Origin: Microtetraspora glauca
GTDB lineage: Bacteria; Actinomycetota; Actinomycetes; Streptosporangiales; Streptosporangiaceae
DNA: 64,000 bases
Assembly (NCBI GenBank): GCA_001570385.1
Contig: BBYL01000009.1
Span: 248,001-312,000, forward strand
Direction of reading: 5' to 3'
Each line of letters opens with the position of its first letter. Position 1 is the first letter of the stretch. The notes beneath the pieces were generated by a model. That model worked only from the letters and a program-made list of their open reading frames with translations, did no database searches and was not told the origin of the DNA. Made by a program: the position numbers and the translations under genes. Positions 31,759 through 39,979 of this stretch are shown here, in pieces.

Positions 31759-33537
31759 ATGACGCGAAGATCCTTACATCGGCCACTGCCCCGTGCGCTC
31801 ACAGGAGCGGCGCTCGCCCTGGCCCTGGTCGCGGGCACGGGCTTCACCCCTGCGAGTGCCACCCCGATCACCGATATCCCGCTCCTCGACGACTACGACG
31901 CCGAATCGCTCGCGAACCTCCCCGCCGTCGGCGGCCTGGAGTACCTGGGGCAGCGGTACGCGCCGACCGACACCTGTCCGCCTGTCGGCACCGGGCCGGG
32001 TGGGCCGCTGTTCTGGGGGGACGACAAGCCCACCCAGTTCCGTCAGGGCGTCCCACTGCCGGGGCAGAGGGTCGTGAAGATCGTCATCATGGGCGACTCG
32101 TACATATCAGGAGAGGGGGCGGGGGACTACTTCAACAAGCGCGGCTTCCTGCCCGAACCCATGCGATTCCTCCCAGGGCCCAACGGTGGGCGTATCCCGG
32201 CGGTAGGGCACACCGAGGCCGACTACGATGAGGACTTCCGTCACCGTTCGGCCAACGCCGCGGTCCTGCAGGCCATCGACCAGTTGCGCCGCGCCAATCC
32301 CGAGATCTTCTTCGACGTCCGTTTCAACGCCTCCTCCGGCGCCGCCAGCGAGCACTTCTTCGCCGGCCAGAACGACCACGGCCGCGTCAACCCGCCGCAG
32401 AACGAGGGACTGGACGAGGCCACCGACCTGGTGATCTCCGGCTTCGGCGGCAACGACGTCGACTTCGGGCCCATGCTGGCGGCCGTACTCGACAAGCCAG
32501 GTGACGTGGGCGGTATCGAGGCGCGGATCGCGCCGCTGTTGAACACCACCCGCACCTCGGCGCAGGAATGGGCGGACTCAGAGCCGCCGCGTCCGCCGTT
32601 CGTCCGACCGGTGACGCAACCGTCGACCCTGTCGGCGCGGCTGGTGCAGCTCGTGCGGGCGATGAGCGTCGCCACCAGCGGCAAGGCCAGGGTAATGATG
32701 GTCAACTATCCCCAGGGCGTCGCAGACGGTCTCCAGCCCGGAGGTCTCATGGGATGGGTGGTGCGGAAACGTCCGGCGGACTGGGCGAAACTCCGCACTC
32801 TGGCGCCTCGGCTGACCGCCTCCATCAAAAAGGCGCAGCAGGTCCTGGCCGACAACGGGATCGCCGCCGACATGCTGGACATCGAGAACGCCTTCACCGG
32901 CCACGAGCTGGGGACCGAGGCCCCCTACATCCGCAACGTCAACTTCACCCTCGCGGCGGGAGGGGACAGCTTCAACAGCAAACAGCAAACAGGACATCCC
33001 AACAAGCAAGGGCAGCAGGCACTGGCGGGCCACTACGCCCTGATGATCGCGGGTGAGCTCGGGCTGCGGGTCAAGGCGCCTGACGGAGCCCGTCCACCGG
33101 CCCGAGCGGCGGAGCCGTGCGATGCCGACCCCAGCGATCGCCACTACCTGCCCGCCACCGCCACCCAGAACACGGGGTCGAACGGCGGCACCGGCGGCGG
33201 TGGTGGAGGGGGCACCAGCATCCCCAACGTTGGCCCACGCTCGACCATGACCTACGTCAACATCGACCCGCCACTGCCTCATGAGTGGCCCGGGCCCACG
33301 AACACCGGCCCACAGCCCCAGCCCACCGGCTCACAGCCCTCTCCCGGAACGGGGACGACAGATCCGACACCGCGATGGAACATCTATCCGGTCGATACCG
33401 TCCAGCCCACGAATCCGACCATCCCCATCGACCTGACACAGCCGTTGCCCTACCTGTGGCCTATACCTGGCGGTGGAGGAAGCCCGTACCGTGACACATT
33501 CGAGGTGCATATCAACGCCGACCAGCTCATAAGGTGA
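31759..33537 (+). CDS. secreted SGNH/GDSL hydrolase with Pro-rich C-terminus
   Basis: 592 residues. Signal peptide to about residue 34 (PASATP). SGNH domain: block I VVKIVIMGDSYISGEGAGDY (nucleophile Ser in GDSY), block III SGFGGNDVDFG, block V HPNKQGQQALA with the catalytic His. It should be an extracellular esterase or lipase. After residue 420 there is a 170-residue low-complexity tail of Gly, Pro and Thr with PTPRW and TQPLPYLWP motifs, perhaps wall-associated. The start has no Shine-Dalgarno of its own; a 6-codon leader lies just upstream. Confidence 0.87.
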   Translation: MTRRSLHRPLPRALTGAALALALVAGTGFTPASATPITDIPLLDDYDAESLANLPAVGGLEYLGQRYAPTDTCPPVGTGPGGPLFWGDDKPTQFRQGVPLPGQRVVKIVIMGDSYISGEGAGDYFNKRGFLPEPMRFLPGPNGGRIPAVGHTEADYDEDFRHRSANAAVLQAIDQLRRANPEIFFDVRFNASSGAASEHFFAGQNDHGRVNPPQNEGLDEATDLVISGFGGNDVDFGPMLAAVLDKPGDVGGIEARIAPLLNTTRTSAQEWADSEPPRPPFVRPVTQPSTLSARLVQLVRAMSVATSGKARVMMVNYPQGVADGLQPGGLMGWVVRKRPADWAKLRTLAPRLTASIKKAQQVLADNGIAADMLDIENAFTGHELGTEAPYIRNVNFTLAAGGDSFNSKQQTGHPNKQGQQALAGHYALMIAGELGLRVKAPDGARPPARAAEPCDADPSDRHYLPATATQNTGSNGGTGGGGGGGTSIPNVGPRSTMTYVNIDPPLPHEWPGPTNTGPQPQPTGSQPSPGTGTTDPTPRWNIYPVDTVQPTNPTIPIDLTQPLPYLWPIPGGGGSPYRDTFEVHINADQLIR

Positions 33538-33602
33538 GGATCAACACCGTCCAGATCAAGAGTTGAGCGGGCACGGGCCGGCGTCCGCCTGGTCCGGACA
33601 TC

Positions 33603-33643
33603 TGGGACTCGCCTACCGCCCCTGTGCGTGCGGGCGAGTCCCA
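33603..33643. terminator. terminator after SGNH hydrolase
   Basis: TGGGACTCGCC...GGCGAGTCCCA, an 11-bp perfect stem with a 19-base loop, 65 bases after the stop. Confidence 0.6.
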
Positions 33644-33724
33644 TCGCACCCGCCGCACAGCGAGCCTCGGGCACGTCGAGCGCCAGGACCGGCCGTATAG
33701 GAGGGCCGGACCCAGGGCGAGGAA

Positions 33725-33754
33725 TGCGGCCGTCTCGACGCCGAGACGGCCGCA
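33725..33754. terminator. second hairpin in the 33.5-33.8 kb gap
   Basis: TGCGGCCGTCTCG-ACGC-CGAGACGGCCGCA, a 13-bp perfect stem with a 4-base loop. Together with the first hairpin it isolates the SGNH gene from the next gene. The rest of the 326-base gap holds only the promoter listed below. Confidence 0.75.
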
Positions 33755-33791
33755 CCGACTGCCCCGATCGGGGAGACCCTCGACGGTCTAC

Positions 33792-33820
33792 TTGACATAA
33801 TGTTCATTATCGAGCATTAC
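33792..33820 (+). promoter_or_regulatory. sigma70-like promoter
   Basis: -35 TTGACA (33792-33797), 17-bp spacer, -10 CATTAC (33815-33820), unusually AT-rich for this DNA; reads toward the gene at 33864. Confidence 0.55.
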
Positions 33821-33863
33821 GGAGAGGCTTCCTCGGACCCTGCCAGAGCCGTACGATCACGGC

Positions 33864-34304
33864 GTGTCCATAGGAAATCCCACATTCGTCATCGTCCTCA
33901 TTGTGCTCGTGGTCGCCGTGCTGGTGGTCGTCGTCGTACTGGCGGCCCGCGCGGGAGCCCGTCCCAGCGCACAGCTCGCGTGGCGGACGCCGGGAATGAT
34001 GCCGCCGATCTCATTGGATCTTCAGGACCGCGTCCGCGAGCTGTGCGCAGAGGACAAGAAGATCCACGCGATCAAGCTGGTCAGGGAGGAAACCGGACTG
34101 GGCCTCAAGGAGGCCAAGACCGTCGTCGACGCCCTGGAGGCCGGCCGCCCCGTTCCCGGTGAGCGAGCCGGCGGGCACGGCGACCTCGCCTCCCGCGTAC
34201 GCGAACTCAAGGCCGCCGGCCGCACCGAACAGGCGATCTTCCTCGTACGCGGCGAGACCGGCATGGGACAGGACGAAGCCGAGATCTTCGTCAACGCCCT
34301 CTGA
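33864..34304 (+). CDS. membrane-anchored protein with two L7/L12 C-terminal-like repeats
   Basis: 146 residues, start GTG. One N-terminal transmembrane helix (residues 8-30, FVIVLIVLVVAVLVVVVV). Two repeats of a bL12-CTD-like motif: HAIKLVREETGLGLKEAKTV (about 68-87) and QAIFLVRGETGMGQDEAEIF (about 123-142), each with the preceding RVRELxAxxK/R. In bL12 this helix-loop binds translation factors. Whether the protein touches ribosomes at the membrane is unknown; the similarity is real by eye but the function is inferred. Confidence 0.75.
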   Translation: MSIGNPTFVIVLIVLVVAVLVVVVVLAARAGARPSAQLAWRTPGMMPPISLDLQDRVRELCAEDKKIHAIKLVREETGLGLKEAKTVVDALEAGRPVPGERAGGHGDLASRVRELKAAGRTEQAIFLVRGETGMGQDEAEIFVNAL

Positions 34305-34464
34305 CCTGCCCTGAAAGACCCTGGCAGGCCTCCACCACAGCCTCCCGCGAGGGCCGCGGCGCCTCGAATCCGCGCACGGAACGGCGCCTCCGGCAGGAAC
34401 CTGTGACCAGCGAGAAGAGGTGGTCACCGCCCGCCGCACGTAGCGGCCGACGGCGACCACCTCG

Positions 34465-34498
34465 GAATCACATGATGTGACTCACTTCCATGTGATTC
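34465..34498. terminator. bidirectional hairpin between convergent genes
   Basis: GAATCACATG-N14-CATGTGATTC, perfect 10-bp arms, between convergent genes ending at 34304 and 34538. A second inverted repeat GAGGTGGTC...GACCACCTC lies at about 34418-34463. Confidence 0.55.
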
Positions 34499-34537
34499 AC
34501 CCGGTCAGGCGCGCAAACGGCGTCTGACCTCGAAGAA

Positions 34538-35347
34538 TCACCAGCTCCGCGCGGTGACGGCGCTCTCGAGCATCGACCTGTGGCGCAGCATCCACGCCGC
34601 CGACCGGGCCCGCCAGGCCATCGACCACAACGGAGCCGGATCGCCGGACTCGGGCGTGACCCGCCCCTTGATCGCCTCGGCCGCGCAGTCCCGGATGGCG
34701 TACTCCACCATCCGGGTCACGAGACCATCCCGTTCGGCGACGGGAAACCCGTAGCCGTCCAGGAAGTACCGCAACTGGGCGGCCCGCACCGACGCGCCGG
34801 GCAGACGGTGCCGCTCGGCGACGTCGTCGTCGTGCAACTGCGCGTTCCACCACGCGGTGGCGGCGATCTCGTCGAGCCGGTCGGTCGGCCCGGCGGACGT
34901 CCAGTCGATGAAGGCGACCGGCAGACCGTCGCGCGCCACGGTGTGCCACGGCCCCGCGTCCCTGTGGCTGATGATCGCCTCAGGGTCCGAGCTGTGGAAC
35001 GGCCACCACTGCCAGACCGCGTCCGGCGGCGGCCGGAAACTCGCGGTGGCGTCGTGGAGTTCGCGTAGCAGGCGGCCGACTCGCCAGATCCCTTCATCGG
35101 TCCAGGCGAGCGGGTGGACGAACTCGCCGTCGATGTACGTGACGACGTCGCGCCCCTGATCGTCATAGCCATCGCCGACGAGGCGAGGACTGCCGGTGAA
35201 ACCGACACTCTCCAGGTGCCGCAGCAGGGCGTGGACGGTCTCCGTCCAGGGCCCGGCCGGACGCAGCACCGTGTCGCGATGCCGGATCACCGGTGTGGGA
35301 TTGCCTTCGGCTCCACGCAGAGGCTCGAAGGATGATTGCGAAGACAC
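34538..35347 (-). CDS. aminoglycoside-phosphotransferase-like kinase
   Basis: 269 residues, APH/choline-kinase fold. The catalytic loop is ISHRDAGPWHTV, where the family has H-x-D-x4-N; the metal-binding Asn is His here. DFG-equivalent: AFIDWTSAGPTDRLDEIA. The ATP-binding N-lobe is short (starts RHRDTVLRPAGPWTETVHAL). Possible substrates are aminoglycosides or small alcohols; the Asn-to-His change makes normal kinase activity uncertain. Alone in its transcription unit. Confidence 0.85.
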   Translation of the reverse strand: MSSQSSFEPLRGAEGNPTPVIRHRDTVLRPAGPWTETVHALLRHLESVGFTGSPRLVGDGYDDQGRDVVTYIDGEFVHPLAWTDEGIWRVGRLLRELHDATASFRPPPDAVWQWWPFHSSDPEAIISHRDAGPWHTVARDGLPVAFIDWTSAGPTDRLDEIAATAWWNAQLHDDDVAERHRLPGASVRAAQLRYFLDGYGFPVAERDGLVTRMVEYAIRDCAAEAIKGRVTPESGDPAPLWSMAWRARSAAWMLRHRSMLESAVTARSW

Positions 35348-35816
35348 TCATGCTCCTCGTGATCGGAATCGTGACGCCATGAGACATGGGCGTCACGCAG
35401 GCAAGATGGCAGGGACATCCCTGCGGTCATGCGGATCACTTCGACGCGAGGAGCGCGCTTCACCGCCGGCTCGTCACCGTCCGGAACAGGTTCCACCCCG
35501 AGACTCGGGGTCGGGTGCGTCAGAGAGCGACAGGCTCCCGCGTCGAAGCGTGAGTCTCGCCAGGGACCGTGATCGTCATGATCGACCTCCAAAGAGCCGG
35601 AGTTGCCGTGAACGGTGTCACGACGGCATCGGGCACGCAACATGTTTTCTCGCGCCTGGCTGGACACAGGCCGACGCCGTCTCCAGCGTCACCTGCCGCG
35701 AGATGTTCATTCGAGCGGGCTCACAGCGACAAGGACCGGACCGATCGCCCTGTTCGGGGTGAGAGTGCTGACGCCGTTGGCAGGCGCAGCCGTCCCTGCC
35801 TATCCCACTTGGACAC
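35348..35816. other. no gene seen; two hairpins
   Basis: 469 bases. Contains GTGACGCCATG-AGA-CATGGGCGTCAC (35371-35396, one bulge), just upstream of the APH-like gene, and ACCCCGAG-A-CTCGGGGT (35495-35511). The reading frames here have no recognisable protein. Possibly decayed DNA. Confidence 0.5.
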
Positions 35817-36536
35817 TCACGCTTCGCGCTGAGCGCGACGCAGGTCCTCGGCATTCGCCAGGGCGTCGGCCAGGCGTTCCCGATCGGCGTCGGCCAGGTT
35901 CGTCTCCGCCACCCGTGCCAGGAGGTCGTTCGCGCACTCGGCGTCGCCCAGCCGTACGGCCAACTCGGCTCGGTACACCAGCGCTTCGACGAGTTCCACC
36001 GCCGGGGCGGAGTCCTGCTCGCGATTGATCGCGCCGTCGAGGATGCGGGCCGCCTGCTTGTCGTCGCCCTTGGAATCGCTGAGGACCACCGCGTTCTCCA
36101 TGGCTTTGGCGAGCTTGCCGGTGGCAGAGGAGTCCGCGTCCTCGCCCTTGGCCGGGAAGATGCGGATCCAGTTGCCGCCTGGATCGACGACGGTGAAACC
36201 GGCCAGCCCGTCGGAGTTCTTGCGCTTGCGCGGTCGTGTGATGCGGGGAATCCCGGACACCGGGAGCTTGCCGTAGGCCTCTCGCAGGCCGGCGGCGAAG
36301 CTCTCGAACAGCACTCCCGTGTCCGGCACGAACACCAGGCACGAGCCGTACGAATTCGCGGGATCGAAATCAGGAATCCCGAAGAAGTGCAGTTGGAGAT
36401 CCTCGCGACGCAGGACCATGTACGGATTGGGGCGCGTCTGCCGGTAGGTCCGCTCGAAGCCGAGCGCACGGTAGAACTCCGCGATGTCGTCGATGGACGC
36501 GCAGGGTAGCAGCGGGACGGTCACTTCGTCGGCCAT
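35817..36536 (-). CDS. VOC/bleomycin-resistance-like protein with helical tail
   Basis: 239 residues from ATG 36536, preceded by GAGGAGA. Residues 1-125: glyoxalase/VOC fold (VTVPLLPCASIDDIAEFYRA, then LGFERTYRQTRPNPYMVLRR, FTVVDPGGNWIRIF). Residues 130-239: helical, TPR-like tail (AVELVEALVYRAELAVRLGD). VOC proteins sequester bleomycin-type drugs or act as dioxygenases or lyases. Co-transcribed with and overlapping the MarR gene upstream by 16 bases, so it is probably the gene that MarR controls. Confidence 0.85.
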   Translation of the reverse strand: MADEVTVPLLPCASIDDIAEFYRALGFERTYRQTRPNPYMVLRREDLQLHFFGIPDFDPANSYGSCLVFVPDTGVLFESFAAGLREAYGKLPVSGIPRITRPRKRKNSDGLAGFTVVDPGGNWIRIFPAKGEDADSSATGKLAKAMENAVVLSDSKGDDKQAARILDGAINREQDSAPAVELVEALVYRAELAVRLGDAECANDLLARVAETNLADADRERLADALANAEDLRRAQREA

Positions 36537-36991
36537 GGGCTCTCCTCTTCCTGTGCCCTGGTCTCGAGGCCGAGTTCGCGCAGGGTGCTGATGGTGATCT
36601 TCATATCGGCGAGGGACAGGCGTCCGCCCAGGCGGTTGGCCCACTCGGCCTGATGCCGTTCGACGTAGGCGAGTGCCGCGCGTCCCTCCGAGGTCAACGT
36701 CATCAGCCTGGATCGCCGGTGAAGCGGATTGTCCTGGAACACGATCAGGCCGTCGGCCGCGAGCGAGTCGGCCGTCTGCTGGACGCTCTGCCGGGCCAGC
36801 CCCATCGTCCGTGCGACCCCGGCCACGGTGATCGGCTCGTGGTCGATCACCCCGAGCACCTGCCATCTGGCACTGGTGAGACCGACGGGCCCGGCGAGCT
36901 CGTCGCCGGTGGCCAGCAACAGCCCGTTGGCCCTGAACACCTCGATGACCAGCTCGGAGAAGGCCAAGCCGCGCTCGGTGAGCTCTTCCAT
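36521..36991 (-). CDS. MarR family transcriptional regulator
   Basis: 156 residues from ATG 36991 (MEELTERGLAFSELVIEVFR). Winged helix with LTSARWQVLGVIDHEPITVA, GVARTMGLARQSVQQTADSL and wing DNPLHRRSRLMTLT. The start is 7 bases after a -10 box, so the message is probably leaderless; an upstream ATG at 37027 would include the promoter. Its own operator is the 16-bp palindrome upstream. Represses itself and the VOC gene by inference. Confidence 0.92.
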   Translation of the reverse strand: MEELTERGLAFSELVIEVFRANGLLLATGDELAGPVGLTSARWQVLGVIDHEPITVAGVARTMGLARQSVQQTADSLAADGLIVFQDNPLHRRSRLMTLTSEGRAALAYVERHQAEWANRLGGRLSLADMKITISTLRELGLETRAQEEESPWPTK

Positions 36992-36998
36992 GCGCGTC

Positions 36999-37027
36999 AC
37001 CCTGCCAGGATGACAGGTACCTGTCAA
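36999..37027 (-). promoter_or_regulatory. MarR promoter with overlapping palindromic operator
   Basis: Minus strand: -35 TTGACA (37027-37022), 17-bp spacer, -10 CAGGGT (37004-36999), then 7 bases to the ATG. The operator TGACAGGTACCTGTCA (37011-37026) is a perfect 16-bp palindrome lying over the -35 box. Confidence 0.75.
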
Positions 37028-37345
37028 TCTTGCTCAAGGATGGGCGCGAGGGGCCATCGCAGAGGGGCACCACCGTCGACGGCGTCCTCCTCCAGCGACT
37101 CAGGCCACCGAAAATGCCTTCCGCGGCTCAGGGCACCGCACGGATGATCATGGCCGTTCGGATCGGCTTTGAAAACGATCAATGAGTCACACCGAAGGAG
37201 CGACGTTGTCGTTACCTCGCATTCTGGGCGCGACGCAACCCCCAACGCCACGGCGGGCGTATGGGCTCGATTCCGTCGCCTCGAGTGAATGTCGGCGGTG
37301 CGTGCTCCCCAATGCTTCGATGTCCGGAAAAACCCTCTAAGTTCT

Positions 37346-37377
37346 ATACCAGACAGAAGGTGAATTCTGTCCGGTAT
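37346..37377. promoter_or_regulatory. operator-like inverted repeat
   Basis: ATACCAGACAGAA-N6-TTCTGTCCGGTAT, 12 of 13 positions pair. ATG 37375 with no long conserved frame after it; the frame MEESVRFSTSAQ runs into the terminal repeats at 37412. It looks like the control region of a gene cut off by an insertion. Confidence 0.45.
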
Positions 37378-37411
37378 GGAGGAGAGTGTTCGGTTTTCAA
37401 CCAGCGCCCAG

Positions 37412-37561
37412 TGTCCTGTCTCAGGGAACGTGGCCCCTGTCTCATCAAGGTGGCCCCCGCGGGATTTCGTCTCACTAAAGTGGCTCCGCTCCCGGATTTG
37501 TGCGGATCGGATTCTTAGCAACGTGGCCCCTCAGCGTCGGCGGTCTCATGAAAGTGGCTCC
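37412..37561 (+). repeat. five ~19-bp terminal-type repeats (mobile element end)
   Basis: Units of the form GTCTCAn2AAnGTGGCyCC at 37418, 37439, 37469, 37512 (diverged) and 37543. The block begins TGTCCTGTCTCA, which recurs at 39759. Clusters of several short repeats are typical of the ends of IS21-like elements, where they bind transposase. No transposase gene is present. Confidence 0.6.
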
Positions 37562-37808
37562 GGATCATGTCCCTGGTGGCGTCGATGAGCGTGCAGGCCG
37601 TACCAGCAGCTCCCTCGAACGTCTCCAGCGCGGGCTTCGTAACACACGAAGGCGAGGAACGGGGCTTCCGCTGGGTTTGGCGCGCCAATGGGTGGAAGCC
37701 CTCCCCCATCCCCGTCGGCTGGGCCAGGAACCGACGTCACCGTCACCTGTCTTCGCCGCCGACGAGCACGCTTACCCGGACATCCACTGATCAGCCTTAC
37801 AGCCGCCT

Positions 37809-38165
37809 ATGGTGGCGACCGTGAGCGTGCATTACTCCGACGAGGACCTTCCCGCCCGGACTTGCAAAGGTGAACCGTTGCCCCAATCGAGGTCGCGACC
37901 CACCCGGTCCAGATCGACGTCGCCGTACGCGGTATCCAGCGGCCGCCAGGGCCTCCTGGTCCCGGTGGCGGCGGCCACTTCACCCACACGCAGACCAACC
38001 CCGGCCAAGCAGTGGATCACCGTCCACCCGTTGAGCCGGCGCCCCCGGGTTGCCGTCGAGGACTCCGACGGCAACGAGATCGACGCCGGGGTGACCTGCC
38101 CAGATGCGACGACCGTGGCCGTCACCCTCGGCGCGGCAACCGCCGGTCGGGCTTACCTCACCTGA
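37809..38165 (+). pseudogene. frameshifted phage tail-fibre fragment
   Basis: Two frames continue one another. The first (about 37868-37990) reads PIEVATHPVQIDVAV ... PPGPPGPGGGGHFTHTQTNP. The second (about 37990-38160) reads KQWITVHPLSRRPRVAVEDS, DGNEIDAGVTCPDATTVAVT, LGAATAGRAYL. Together they match the actinophage tail/minor tail protein pattern 'HFTHTQ ... W.I.H.LGR.P.V.V.DS.G ... V.Y....V.V.F....SG.AYL'. A one-base frameshift and a stop upstream (TGA before TVAPIEV) make it non-functional. Confidence 0.5.
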
Positions 38166-38232
38166 GAACGACGGGGAATCAACGCCAACCAAGAAGATGC
38201 GCTGCTCGTGCTCCGGGGTTTCCTGCCGGGGC

Positions 38233-39393
38233 TCAGAGGGGGTTCTGCGAGAGCGCGAGTTTCCGGAGGAAAGCGGCATTGGACGGTGACGTGCGCAGAC
38301 CGTCGAGTATCCCGGTGAGCGCCTGCTCGCGGTCCAGGTCTGCGAGCGCCTGCCTGAGTTTCCATATGATCTCGCGCTCGTCGTCGGCGAGGAGCATCTC
38401 CTCCCGCCGTGTGCTGGAGGCGGTTACGTCCACGGCGGGGAACAGGTGCTGCTGGGCGAGGGCCCGGTCAAGGCGCAGTTCCATGTTGCCGGTGCTCTTG
38501 AACTCCTCGAAGAGGTAGTCGTCCATCCGCGAGCCCGTCTCGACGAGCGCGGTCGCGATGATGGAGAGCGAGCCGCCTTCCTCGGTCGCGCGGGCCGCGC
38601 CGAACAGCCGTTTCGGCTGATGGATGGCGTACGCGTCGATTCCACCGGTCAGGGTCTTGCCGCCTTTGGGGGCGATGACGTTGTATGCCCTGCCGAGACG
38701 GGTCAGGGAGTCCAGTAGGACAACGACGTCCTGGCCATGCTCGACGAGCCGCTTGGCGCGCTCGATCGCGAGTTCGGCGAGCGCTGTATGGTCGCGTTCG
38801 GGCTGGTCGAACGTTGAGGCGATCACTTCGCCGCGCACCTGCCGGCGGAAGTCAGTGACCTCCTCGGGGCGCTCGCCCACGAGTACCACCATGAGGTGGA
38901 CGGCGGGATGGTTTGCGGCGATGGCGTCGGCGATGGCCTTGAGTGCCATGGTCTTCCCGGCCTTCGGTGGTGCGGCGATCAGGCCGCGCTGTCCCAAGCC
39001 GACCGGGGTGATGAGGTCGATCAGGCGTGTGATCGGCGATCCGGTCTCCAAGAGCAGACGGCGGTGGGGGTGGACGGGCGTCATGTCGGAGAAGTGCGGC
39101 CGTTCCCTGTGCCGTTCTTCGCCGTCGATCGACACCACCTGTGCCGGCTTGCCGTGCGGCTTGCGCAGGAGGGCTGTGATCAGTTCGCCCCGGCGCAGGC
39201 CGAGTGCTTTCACCTGCGCGGTAGGCAGACAGACATCGTCCTGGCTGGGGAGGTAGCCATCTGCTATGAGGTAGGCCCTTCTGTCACGGATGTCGAGCAA
39301 CCCGGTCGCCTCCCGTTCTTCGGTGGGCGGATGTGTGCTGTTCTGGACTGCCAGGGCGCTCCTTGTCGAGGGCTTGTCAGCGGTAATGGTCAT
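38233..39393 (-). CDS. rho: second, short transcription termination factor Rho
   Basis: 386 residues, complete. RNA-binding CSD (GLLDIRDRRAYLIADGYLPS, then QDDVCLPTAQVKALGLRRGE), linker HFSDMTPVHPHRRLLLE, Walker A APPKAGKT (141-148), Walker B VVVLLDSLTRLGRAYN, R-loop KGGKTLTGGIDAYAIHQPKR, LFGAARATEEGGSLSI. It lacks the long Arg/Asp-rich N-terminal insertion of the main actinobacterial Rho (600-700 residues). All ATPase and Q/R-loop motifs are intact, so it is probably active. Sits alone between mobile-DNA-like repeats; role as auxiliary or drug-tolerant Rho is inference. AAGGA 8 bases before ATG. Confidence 0.9.
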   Translation of the reverse strand: MTITADKPSTRSALAVQNSTHPPTEEREATGLLDIRDRRAYLIADGYLPSQDDVCLPTAQVKALGLRRGELITALLRKPHGKPAQVVSIDGEERHRERPHFSDMTPVHPHRRLLLETGSPITRLIDLITPVGLGQRGLIAAPPKAGKTMALKAIADAIAANHPAVHLMVVLVGERPEEVTDFRRQVRGEVIASTFDQPERDHTALAELAIERAKRLVEHGQDVVVLLDSLTRLGRAYNVIAPKGGKTLTGGIDAYAIHQPKRLFGAARATEEGGSLSIIATALVETGSRMDDYLFEEFKSTGNMELRLDRALAQQHLFPAVDVTASSTRREEMLLADDEREIIWKLRQALADLDREQALTGILDGLRTSPSNAAFLRKLALSQNPL

Positions 39394-39758
39394 GGGCGTG
39401 TCCTTAAGTTCGGAGACGAGTGACGGGGAAGGGTGGATGCGCTACATCGGCCCGGTAGCGGGCATGGCGCGATGACTCTCGGCCGGCGGCGGGCGGTCTG
39501 CGCGCACAGGAAGAGGCGCGTGATGACGCCGTCCGGCATCTGGAGGAGAAACGACGCCCTTGACAGCGGGCGAACGTGAGATACCGACGCTCAGGACGGC
39601 AGAAGAAAGGCTCCGATGGAACGAGGATCAGATTGATCACAGCGAGGAGCCAGTTAGACGGTATCACCCCCGGACCTGGACGCAACCCAGGTGCCGGGAC
39701 TGCTGCCAGCGAGTGAGAGGTTCACCCTTGGCGGGGCGAGTTGCCGGGGTTGCTCGGG
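39394..39758. other. rho upstream leader, no gene seen
   Basis: 365 bases upstream of the rho gene on its strand. Contains an imperfect GC-rich hairpin CCCGGACCTGG...CCAGGTGCCGGG at about 39669-39698. Rho genes often have long leaders for autogenous attenuation; no specific element recognised. Confidence 0.4.
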
Positions 39759-39803
39759 TGTCCTGTCTCACGCAAAATGGCCCCGTCTCACTAAGGTGTG
39801 TCG
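39759..39803 (+). repeat. two terminal-type repeats, same orientation as 37412
   Basis: TGTCCTGTCTCA then GTCTCACGCAAAATGGCCCC (39765-39784) and GTCTCACTAAGGTGTGTCG (39785-39803). Same sense as the block at 37412-37561, so the two are direct, not inverted, repeats. They mark the edges of the segment that holds rho and the phage fragment. Confidence 0.55.
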
Positions 39804-39862
39804 GTGTCCGCCCCAGACGAGCTGATCAAGCCTGAGGATGCGGAGCCCTTCCCTGCGACCGC

Positions 39863-39961
39863 CCAGTCGGTGACCGATTCCAGCGCATAGTGGTTGAAGG
39901 AGTTCGTTTCGCCCGGGTTGACGGTGCCGTTTGGCAGCATGGAGTCCCAGCAACCGACTCG
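39863..39961 (-). pseudogene. alpha-L-rhamnosidase C-terminal fragment
   Basis: Minus-strand frame CWDSMLPNGTVNPGETNSFN, HYALESVTDW matches the well-conserved rhamnosidase stretch WDSMLPDGsvNPGEMTSFNH-YALGAVADW. Only about 33 codons remain; it breaks off near the repeats at 39803 and before the lipoprotein gene. A GH78 gene was destroyed here. Confidence 0.65.
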
Positions 39962-39979
39962 TGTGCGAAGATCTCGGAA

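Noticed and set aside
35196..35816. Protein-coding genes in 35.2-35.8 kb
   Set aside because: Several short frames exist on both strands, but none has a ribosome site together with recognisable sequence.
37500..37808. Transposase remnants between the repeat block and the phage fragment
   Set aside because: All six frames were read; no DDE, IstA or IstB motif is recognisable.
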